27,658 nucleotides of DNA. Origin: Lachnospiraceae bacterium UBA7196. GTDB lineage: Bacteria > Bacillota > Clostridia > Lachnospirales > Lachnospiraceae. The DNA lies in contig DKUU01000019.1 in the NCBI GenBank assembly GCA_002490835.1, positions 1-27,658 of the forward strand, read 5' to 3'. The position numbers and the translations under genes were made by a program. Under the pieces are notes generated by a model, which had not been told where the DNA came from, ran no database searches, and saw only the letters and a program-made list of their open reading frames with translations. Positions 15,486-22,052 of this stretch are shown piece by piece; position 1 is the first letter of the stretch; each line of letters starts with the position of its first letter.

Positions 15486-17915
15486 CTACTCTGCCATATA
15501 AATCTCCACCTTCGTGACCACCGCATTAACCGCCTCCTCCAGCGTCTTATGCCCCGCCAGATACTGCCCGCCGGCCTCTACCACCGCGCTCTCCACCACT
15601 GAATCGGCCACATAAGGCGTCTTCACCTGACAGCAAAGGTCGTAAAGCGTCTGAAATTCCTCCTTCGTCGGCATATAAATATCCATCGTAAACTCCCTGC
15701 CGTCCCCGTAACTACCTCCCACGGAATTTGCCGGTTCTCCATAGTCCACATCATAGCCCGCATCTAAAACACCCCACTGCGGACTCATCTGGTTTTTTAA
15801 TGCCGCCTGATTCACCATAAACCCTTCATAGAGAAGGCTCTGCACCTCAGTTCCCATGATGATGTCAAAAAATTTCTCCGCCTGCTCCTGATTTGTCGAT
15901 GCCGCGGAAATCCCCACCAGCGCCGACGGTTCAAACGCACCCGCGCACATCCCGTCAAAGGATTTCATCGCCACATCCTCGAAGCCTTCCTTGTACTTCA
16001 GGGACAGCCCGCTCCGATACCCGCTGATATTTTTTAACATTCCCATATTAAGTTCCATATCCTGCAGCAGAAAATCATCATAGTCCTGCCCAACGCTGTT
16101 AAAGTTGTCATACCAATAGCCGCCCGCCTGATAATTTTCCTTCTGCCATCCCAGCGACTCTTTTGCAAAATCGGAAATGCCCTCCAAAGACGCCTGATAC
16201 ATCCGCTCCGTCAAAGACAGGTACTCTGAAAGTGCCTCTTTATTGATATTTCCCGACTCCTCCATAAAAGCCGGAGCCGCCACCGGCAAAAGCCACCTCA
16301 CCGCCGCTTCCTCAGAAAAGAATCTGCCAACCTTTGCGCCGGGCTTTTCCGCTTTCACCTGATCCACTGTATCTGCCAGAGACGCGTAATCCGTAATGCC
16401 CTCGATCACGTCTTTTCTGCCAATCACCATCGGTACCGAAAACGTAACAGGCATCATGTACACACTGCCCCCGTGATTGAAGGCCTCCACGATATTCGGC
16501 AAAAGCGCCGCGTCCCCCGTCAGGCTGTCGATGTGGGGCTTTAAATCCTTCAAGATGCCCTTCTCCTCATAAGATTTCGATGGAAGCCCGTCAAGAATGA
16601 TGACGTCAGGCCCCTTGCCCGCCATCAACTCGGTATTTAATTTCTTGACCGCGTCCTCCCTCGCCTTGGCATCCGTGCCGTTTATCCCCACCTCGTAGCG
16701 CACGAAGACATCCGGATTTTCCGTCTGGAACTGGGCGATCGCCTGCCGCACCGTATCCTGCTCCTGCAATGAATATACGGTGATCATATTCTCCGGCACC
16801 GTAGGCATATCGGGATCATACCTGTAAAGCGCCACCTTGCCGGGAAACACTACCGCGAACGCATTCTCCCCGCAGGCGGTAAATGTCTGGATACTCATGG
16901 AAGGATTGCTGAAACTGGTCAGCGCCCCATCGATCACTAGCTCCATAGCGCTGCCGCCGATCACGTGGCGATAGAGCCCGCCTTTGCACGCTATGTAGAT
17001 TGCGCCGTCTTCTCCCGGCGCCATATACGCCGTATAGCCCCCGCCGGTAAAATACTGTCCCGAACAGTTTTCTTCCATAAAGTCGGCAAGGACGCTGTCC
17101 TCCACCCATTTTTCCGCCTTGCGGTCATAGATGAGGACCCCTTCTCCTGAGGTAAGGAAGTAAATATGATCGCCCGCAATCCTCACCAGATCCGGCCGCC
17201 ACTCCATCGTCAGCACCTTCTTAAGCGTTCCGCTCTCCACATCGATCTGATAGAGCGCACCCGAACCGATCACAGTAGCGAAAAGCTCTCCGGCCGGAGA
17301 ATAATAAACATTATAGACATAGCTGTCATCCGCCGATACAGGCAGGTTATCGAGCGTCTGCACCGTACCGTCCGCCTTCGCCACGTGGAGCGCAGGGTCA
17401 AAAGTGCCGATTTCTTCAAACTGCCCGTTGTTTGAATAAACCACAGCCACCGTACCGTCCGGGGCCGCCGCCATGCTGTGAATATAATTCTCCTGTGAGA
17501 ATTTCTTCATGTCGTCGATGCCGGGGATCGGCTCTACTTCCCAAGTCTCCCCGCCGTCCGCTGAAATAAGCTGCCCTGCCATGCCGTCTAAGATCACCAG
17601 CCGTCCGTCCGCTAATTCCGCTATACCAAGAGGGTAGGATGCCTTTTCCGAAAGGTCCACCGCCATCTCCACATAACGCCCCATCGCGACAGGCTCAGAA
17701 CCGGAATCCCCGTCGCCCGCCTGCTTGCCGCCCGTCTGCCCGCTTCCATTCTGCCCTTCCGTACCGTTTCCCGCAGCCGCGCCTTGCCCGCCTGTCTGAG
17801 ATGCCTCGCCGCCGTTTCCGCAGCCGCCGAGGACTCCCGCTAACATCGTCAGTACCAGACAGACCGCCAGAAGTTTTTTACCGTTTCTGCTCTTTCTGTT
17901 TCTATTTATTATCAT
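15486..17915 (-). CDS. Propeller-fused extracellular solute-binding lipoprotein, copy B1
   Basis: 809 residues, first of the four paralogues to be transcribed. The lipoprotein signal peptide ends in LGGC (Cys32), with a G/Q/S-rich linker to about 75. AMGRYVEMAVD (77 on) opens a region of about 290 residues made of short beta-type repeats with an Asp-box SADGGETW (118-125), typical of sialidase/BNR propellers. The solute-binding domain runs from about 377 to the end (YSLQEQDTVRQAIAQFQTENPDVFVRYEVG; KKLNTELMAGKGPDVIILDGLPSKSYEEKG). AAAGGA lies 12 bases before the ATG. It should be tethered outside the membrane and hand solute to the downstream permease pair. Ordinary family-1 binding proteins have about 400-450 residues; the extra half is the propeller. 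Ligand unknown. Confidence 0.88.
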   Translation of the reverse strand: MIINRNRKSRNGKKLLAVCLVLTMLAGVLGGCGNGGEASQTGGQGAAAGNGTEGQNGSGQTGGKQAGDGDSGSEPVAMGRYVEMAVDLSEKASYPLGIAELADGRLVILDGMAGQLISADGGETWEVEPIPGIDDMKKFSQENYIHSMAAAPDGTVAVVYSNNGQFEEIGTFDPALHVAKADGTVQTLDNLPVSADDSYVYNVYYSPAGELFATVIGSGALYQIDVESGTLKKVLTMEWRPDLVRIAGDHIYFLTSGEGVLIYDRKAEKWVEDSVLADFMEENCSGQYFTGGGYTAYMAPGEDGAIYIACKGGLYRHVIGGSAMELVIDGALTSFSNPSMSIQTFTACGENAFAVVFPGKVALYRYDPDMPTVPENMITVYSLQEQDTVRQAIAQFQTENPDVFVRYEVGINGTDAKAREDAVKKLNTELMAGKGPDVIILDGLPSKSYEEKGILKDLKPHIDSLTGDAALLPNIVEAFNHGGSVYMMPVTFSVPMVIGRKDVIEGITDYASLADTVDQVKAEKPGAKVGRFFSEEAAVRWLLPVAAPAFMEESGNINKEALSEYLSLTERMYQASLEGISDFAKESLGWQKENYQAGGYWYDNFNSVGQDYDDFLLQDMELNMGMLKNISGYRSGLSLKYKEGFEDVAMKSFDGMCAGAFEPSALVGISAASTNQEQAEKFFDIIMGTEVQSLLYEGFMVNQAALKNQMSPQWGVLDAGYDVDYGEPANSVGGSYGDGREFTMDIYMPTKEEFQTLYDLCCQVKTPYVADSVVESAVVEAGGQYLAGHKTLEEAVNAVVTKVEIYMAE

Positions 17916-17948
17916 ATTTCCGCATTATCCTTTCATAATATTTAATTT

Positions 17949-18156
17949 GTGAACCGCGAAACGCTTCTCAACGCTATATTAATTGCGCGAATAGCATAAT
18001 CATAAGCAGACCCTAGCGAACCGTCGGTACTTAGATGCCGTACTTTGGCATCTTATGTACCGCTACGGTTCGGTTGGAGCGAAAGCGCGTCTGCGTTGAT
18101 TATGCTGTTTGTGCAATCTCAACACCCCATATGCGTTTCGCTCAACACCTATTCAC
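17949..18156. repeat. Long imperfect palindrome, element 3 (before copy B1)
   Basis: A 208-bp inverted repeat with outer pairs GTGAA/TTCAC and GCGAAACGC/GCGTTTCGC, then ATTGCGCGAATAGCATAATCA against TGATTATGCTGTTTGTGCAAT. Its core is almost identical to element 1. The stem pair G12634-C12683 there is A18020-T18069 here, a compensatory change that keeps the pairing. The right end overlaps the stop codon of the lipoprotein gene at 18153, so the element fills nearly the whole space between that gene and copy B1. It might also act as a partial terminator or processing site. Confidence 0.85.
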
Positions 18157-18884
18157 ACAATCTCCATCAACACAACACTGTCCGCCAGAAAACTCCCGTC
18201 ATCCTGCCAGCTTCCCGTAATAGTCACCGCCAGTCCTTCCTTCACATCCACGAAACTCCCGTCCCTCGTTGTAACATCCTCCGGATTCATGCCGCCGTTC
18301 TTTACCGTCTTATATTGGTATTCGCAATCTTTTGTCGTATGTATTATGAGCAGATCGCTTTCATCCTCATATCCCGGCGCAGGACCGGCAATCCCATAAC
18401 TGCAGCCATCTTCTTCCCATGTCTCATTCTTGCAGATGACGAAGCTGTCCGCCTCTACGCTCCGCACATCACCTTCAAGCTGTGTGCTTCCTGCAGACTG
18501 CGCATTCTGCTCGCTATTGCCCTGTAAACTATCCTGTTCCGCTTTCTTTACAGCGTCGTTTTTCGCATCATCTTCCGCGCCGCCGTCCGCTTGATCCGCC
18601 GTGTCGCTCTGCGCGTTTTCATTTGCATCGGGTTTCGCTTCTTTACCCGCCGCGTCGCCGTTATCTGCATCCGAGTCCCCTGCTGTTTCGCTTTGCAGTT
18701 CCTCCATATTCCCTGCAGACAGATCCACCGTAACCGGTTCTTCCACCTTTCCGCATCCTGCCACCGTCATTGCCAGCATTAGAACATATGCCGCAACCGT
18801 TATTCCTCTGCCTGCTTTTCTTCTGTTTGCACTCCGCAGCCCTTCTTTCTTATGCCGCAAATGATTCTTTAGTAAAAAAGCCAT
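18153..18884 (-). CDS. Secreted lipoprotein with acidic linker and small C-terminal beta domain
   Basis: 243 residues. A basic N-terminus and hydrophobic stretch end in VAGC (lipidated Cys44). Residues about 50-135 are a low-complexity D/E/A/N/Q/S linker, probably a spacer through the cell wall. The last 100 residues form a compact domain beginning LEGDVRSVEADSFVICKNETW and ending VKEGLAVTITGSWQDDGSFLADSVVLMEIV. The ending is like that of the neighbouring lipoprotein (KEGMGVELEGNYDGDTFVAAKVIIEDYE) and resembles OB-like lipoprotein domains (DUF5666 type); this is a resemblance, not a firm assignment. AAGGAGG lies eight bases before the ATG. It shares a direct-repeat regulatory site with its neighbour. 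Function unknown. Confidence 0.75.
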   Translation of the reverse strand: MAFLLKNHLRHKKEGLRSANRRKAGRGITVAAYVLMLAMTVAGCGKVEEPVTVDLSAGNMEELQSETAGDSDADNGDAAGKEAKPDANENAQSDTADQADGGAEDDAKNDAVKKAEQDSLQGNSEQNAQSAGSTQLEGDVRSVEADSFVICKNETWEEDGCSYGIAGPAPGYEDESDLLIIHTTKDCEYQYKTVKNGGMNPEDVTTRDGSFVDVKEGLAVTITGSWQDDGSFLADSVVLMEIV

Positions 18885-18899
18885 TCTATTGCCCTCCTT

Positions 18900-18933
18900 A
18901 TCATATCAGGTCAATCTCTAAATAATCTCTAAA
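18900..18933 (-). promoter_or_regulatory. 11-bp-period direct repeat upstream of the 18.2-kb lipoprotein gene
   Basis: On the minus strand TTTAGAGAT occurs twice with an 11-bp period (18933-18925 and 18922-18914), and a weaker CTTAAAG lies one period further upstream. Nine bases after the proximal TTTAGAGA comes TATGAT (18905-18900). The layout equals that at 19738-19771. Hexamer-N5-hexamer repeats are typical of OmpR/PhoB-family response regulators. Here the TATGAT abuts the ribosome site, which would leave almost no leader, so its use as a -10 box is doubtful. Confidence 0.6.
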
Positions 18934-19022
18934 AACCTTTAAGAATTTGTGAAGCCCCCTTCATAAAATATTAAGCACTTTTTTCTGTATTTTCTGTGAT
19001 AAAGGAACATCTGAAATGAAAT

Positions 19023-19619
19023 CTACTCATAATCTTCTATAATCACCTTCGCCGCCACAAAGGTATCGCCGTCATAATTCCCTTCCAGCTCCACGCCCAT
19101 GCCCTCTTTCAGGTCGGAGAACGCTGCCTCCTGCATATCGATCCCTGCGCCGCCGCCCTGAATGATCCAGTGTTCCACTTTCGTATCCGCCGTAAATTTC
19201 ACCTCGATCTTTTCCGCGTCCTCCACTTCCAGCAAGGTAACGCTCCCATCTTCTACCAGAGAGGTATGCGCAAACGTCATACCGTCGTCGCCAAGACTCT
19301 GAATCTTGCCGCCAAGATGCTCCGCCCCTTCCGTAAAATTAATGGTCTGGCCGCCTGATTCCTCTGCGCCTGCTTCCCCCGCTCCGATTTCTGTCGGTTC
19401 TGATTCCCCCGCAGCGTCACCGTCATCCTGCTCATTCTCCGAATCGCCTTCCTTCGTGTCAGCTTCCGCCAAAACATCCATCTGCGGCGGCTCATTCTCC
19501 TTCGCCGCACAGCCCGTGATCCCCAAAAGCATCGCCAGCCCTAATGCGATCGCGACGCTCTGATTGCTGCCCCTGTCTTTCTTTTTTTCCATGTTTTCCG
19601 TTTTGTCCATTTTGCTCAT
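19023..19619 (-). CDS. Secreted lipoprotein with acidic linker and small C-terminal beta domain
   Basis: 198 residues. A charged N-terminus and hydrophobic segment end in ITGC (lipidated Cys37). A strongly acidic linker (about 40-90, E/D/A/G) is followed by a domain of about 105 residues starting EHLGGKIQSLGDDGMTFAHTSLV and ending GMGVELEGNYDGDTFVAAKVIIEDYE, a beta-rich pattern suggestive of an OB-like lipoprotein fold. It is related in plan and ending to the next gene downstream. GGAGG lies ten bases before the ATG. The leader contains a second ribosome site and ATG (19656) opening an overlapping 54-codon frame. The function is not recognisable; an envelope-stress or wall-associated role is only suggested by the shared regulatory site. 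Confidence 0.75.
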   Translation of the reverse strand: MSKMDKTENMEKKKDRGSNQSVAIALGLAMLLGITGCAAKENEPPQMDVLAEADTKEGDSENEQDDGDAAGESEPTEIGAGEAGAEESGGQTINFTEGAEHLGGKIQSLGDDGMTFAHTSLVEDGSVTLLEVEDAEKIEVKFTADTKVEHWIIQGGGAGIDMQEAAFSDLKEGMGVELEGNYDGDTFVAAKVIIEDYE

Positions 19620-19653
19620 TCTCTTTTGTCCTCCGTTCCGGAGCGTATTGATA

Positions 19654-19698
19654 CATCCGTTTCAAAACTCTCCTATTATGATATGGTTTTTTGCCCAC
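19654..19698 (-). promoter_or_regulatory. Leader segment shared with the MalF-type permease gene
   Basis: The minus strand reads ACCATATCATAATAGGAGAG, then TTTTGAAACGG and ATG, matching the leader at 7702-7658. Here the ATG (19656) is not the lipoprotein start but opens a 54-codon frame (to 19492) that overlaps the lipoprotein gene in another frame and is probably not a functional protein. Initiation here could nevertheless influence translation of the lipoprotein from 19619. Confidence 0.45.
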
Positions 19699-19737
19699 GC
19701 GCGCATTTTCCAGTGCTTTTGTTTGCCGACATTTTGC

Positions 19738-19771
19738 ATCGTATCACAGTTTTCTCTAAACTGCCTCTAAA
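19738..19771 (-). promoter_or_regulatory. 11-bp-period direct repeat and -10 box upstream of the 19.0-kb lipoprotein gene
   Basis: TTTAGAGG (19771-19764) and TTTAGAGA (19760-19753) lie one 11-bp period apart on the minus strand, with CTTAAGA one period further upstream. Nine bases later comes TACGAT (19743-19738), a plausible -10 box that would give a leader of about 110 nt. Spacing is identical to the site at 18900-18933, supporting co-regulation by one OmpR/PhoB-type regulator encoded outside the window. Confidence 0.65.
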
Positions 19772-19805
19772 GATTCTTAAGGTTTTCTTGCGCCACTATT
19801 ATTGA

Positions 19806-19854
19806 AAATAAAAAAGAGTCCGCAAAATGTGATCGTCTCACACCTTGCAGACCC
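19806..19854 (-). terminator. Rho-independent terminator after the chemotaxis receptor gene
   Basis: On the minus strand GGGTCTGCAAGGTGTGA pairs with TCACATTTTGCGGACTC (17 pairs including four G-U wobbles) around a five-base loop, followed by a T-rich tract. It is about 50 bp past the receptor stop. The plus strand also shows a T-run after the stem, so it may work in both directions. It separates the sensory genes from the lipoprotein genes. Confidence 0.85.
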
Positions 19855-19906
19855 TTTTTCATTTTCACTTTATTACCGCTGCATCATTTCATCTTTGCAA
19901 ACCGCA

Positions 19907-21907
19907 TCACACCCTGAAAGAAGCCACTGTCTCCTTCAGCTGCTCGCTTAAGCCCGACAGCTCTTCCATCTGGGAAAGCACCGCCTGAGAACTTTCATTG
20001 GAAGTCACGGCGGACGCTTCCATCTGATCCATGAACGCCGCAATTTCTCCCACCAGTTCGGTGATCGAAGCAAGGGAATCGCTGATGCCCTCCATACTTG
20101 CGGCCATCTCCTGAGAAGAAGCCCCAAGCTCACAGGATATCCCGCTGTAAAAAGCAGCATCCTTCTCATACATACCGGCCAGCTCCGTCATGCCCTGATA
20201 ATCCTTCATCACCTTTTCATTCATAAACACCAGTAGTTTCTCCGCGCTTTCCGAAAGAAAGGCCACGCTTTGTACCACATCTTCCGTCACTTTGCGAATC
20301 TGGTCTACCGCATTCTTAGAATGATCGGCAAGCTCCCTGATCTCGTTCGCCACCACGGCAAAGCCCCGTCCGGCTTCTCCTGCCCGTGCCGCTTCAATGG
20401 AGGCATTCAGCGCCAAAAGATTCGTCTGCGAGCTGATGGAAAGAATCTCTTCCGTCAAAGTATCGATCTCCTTCACCTTCTGACTCCCTTTTATCGCTTC
20501 CCCAAGCTCTTCCATGGTCGAACCGCAAAGCGTCACAGCCTCATCCGCCGATTTCTTTGATTCCCCATGCTGTCTGCCGGCGCGCTCCATGATGTCACCG
20601 GACTGGCCTGCCGCCTCCTCCGCTTTCTTCGCCACATTCCCGATCGCTCTTCCTAATTCTTCCCCAGTGTACTGAATCCGCTCCGCTAATGCCTTCGCCT
20701 CGGCAGTCTGCTTCATCACCCGCCCTGCCGTTTCGGTCATGAATGAAATATCACCGTTTAGAACATTCATCTTAGCGGAAGTACCTTCCGCGATATCATT
20801 AATGCTCTCCGCCTCTTCCTTGGTACTTAAGATGATGTTACGTATCTGCTGTCTGACCTCGATCGTCGCCTTCTTAATCTGTTCCGTCTCATCCTTATAC
20901 TGTGTGGGGATCCCCTCTTCCGGCGCCGGATTCTCCGAAAAATCACCGGAAGCAAACTGCTTGAGCATCTTGACCGGCGCAAGCGTCCTGCCGATCAGCC
21001 CCGCCATAAATACTGCCACCAGCGCAATGATCACAAGCGCCGTCACCACAGCCACAAGGATCATCGTCACTAACGACCCCCATACATGGGAAGTCGGACA
21101 GACCACGCCAAGCTTCCAGTTGCTGCCCGTAATCTGAGACGCCGCAAAATAGCAGGCCGTACCGTCGTAATCTGCCGTTCTGACAATGGTACGCTCATTG
21201 CCCTCAATCAGGCTCTTTAAGGCCGGCATGATCGTAAGCACTGCCACCGCCGTCTTCTCAGTCGGCTCGTATTCTTTATTCTTATGGGCAACATACTGCC
21301 CGCTGCTGTCTGAGAGGAAACCGTATACCCCTTCCGCATAATTGATGCTGCCTGTCAGATCGGTCACCGTGCCGAGCGACACATCCAGACCGATCACCGC
21401 TGCCAGCGTTCCGTCTATGTATACCGGCGAAGCGACAGTCGTACACATCTGCCCCGTCAGCACATCCCAGTAAGGATCTGTCACGATCGTCTCTTTCGCC
21501 GCGCCGGCCTGCTGATACCAGCCGCGCTGTACGGGATCATACCCTTCCGGTATTCCCGCCTCCCTGTTGGACTGGATAAACGCGCTGTCCTTCGTACCGC
21601 AGTAGAGGTTTAAAAGTTCATCCCGCCCTTTCGCATGCACATCCACCACTGACTGCAAAAACTCCGTATCCAAGGTACCCATTGCCTCGATGCTGTCCGC
21701 CGTTCCTTTCGCCAGCATTTTTTCATTTTCGATCCAAGTGTTGATCTCCTCCGCATACCGGTCGGCGTAAAGCTGCAAAATGTCCTTCTGCTCTGTCATC
21801 ATACGGTTCCCCGCAATCATCACGATTCCCAACGTGGTGAGCAGGATACTTGCCGCAACAATACAGATTACACTGATGGTCAATCTCCCCTTCATCGTCT
21901 TTGTCAT
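19907..21907 (-). CDS. Methyl-accepting chemotaxis protein with dCache sensor domain
   Basis: 666 residues: membrane segment at about 9-32, extracellular dCache-type domain (about 35-275), second membrane segment (about 276-305), HAMP-like linker, then a long coiled coil. The conserved signalling tip lies at about 485-530 (EEILSISSQTNLLALNASIEAARAGEAGRGFAVVANEIRELADHS). It should control CheA through CheW and so steer motility. Within the sensor, Tyr123, Arg128, Trp130, Tyr146, Asp148 and Asp175 reproduce the residues and spacing that I recall for the amino-acid-binding dCache motif, so an amino-acid ligand is predicted. GAGGGG precedes the ATG. It begins 145 bp after the hybrid kinase stop, with no clear terminator or strong promoter between them, and ends at a strong terminator. 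Confidence 0.95.
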   Translation of the reverse strand: MTKTMKGRLTISVICIVAASILLTTLGIVMIAGNRMMTEQKDILQLYADRYAEEINTWIENEKMLAKGTADSIEAMGTLDTEFLQSVVDVHAKGRDELLNLYCGTKDSAFIQSNREAGIPEGYDPVQRGWYQQAGAAKETIVTDPYWDVLTGQMCTTVASPVYIDGTLAAVIGLDVSLGTVTDLTGSINYAEGVYGFLSDSSGQYVAHKNKEYEPTEKTAVAVLTIMPALKSLIEGNERTIVRTADYDGTACYFAASQITGSNWKLGVVCPTSHVWGSLVTMILVAVVTALVIIALVAVFMAGLIGRTLAPVKMLKQFASGDFSENPAPEEGIPTQYKDETEQIKKATIEVRQQIRNIILSTKEEAESINDIAEGTSAKMNVLNGDISFMTETAGRVMKQTAEAKALAERIQYTGEELGRAIGNVAKKAEEAAGQSGDIMERAGRQHGESKKSADEAVTLCGSTMEELGEAIKGSQKVKEIDTLTEEILSISSQTNLLALNASIEAARAGEAGRGFAVVANEIRELADHSKNAVDQIRKVTEDVVQSVAFLSESAEKLLVFMNEKVMKDYQGMTELAGMYEKDAAFYSGISCELGASSQEMAASMEGISDSLASITELVGEIAAFMDQMEASAVTSNESSQAVLSQMEELSGLSEQLKETVASFRV

Positions 21908-22052
21908 TTTCTTATGCCCCTCTCTTTAGTCAATATTCTCTCAATTCCAAAAATGATTTTACAGCAAAATTGCCATTCAATACTCCTTTTGGTATAATTT
22001 GTATCATTTTAGGCACAATTGGTTCTGTGTGATTTACATAACTTTATCTCCA

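Noticed and set aside
12568..18156. CRISPR array interpretation of the three intergenic repeats
   Set aside because: There are only three copies, kilobases apart, of about 190-215 bp and palindromic throughout. There are no short unique spacers and no cas genes.
19492..19656. 54-codon frame overlapping the 19.0-kb lipoprotein gene
   Set aside because: It has a ribosome site but translates to a low-complexity charged sequence antiphase to a lipoprotein with a clear signal peptide. Kept only as a leader observation.
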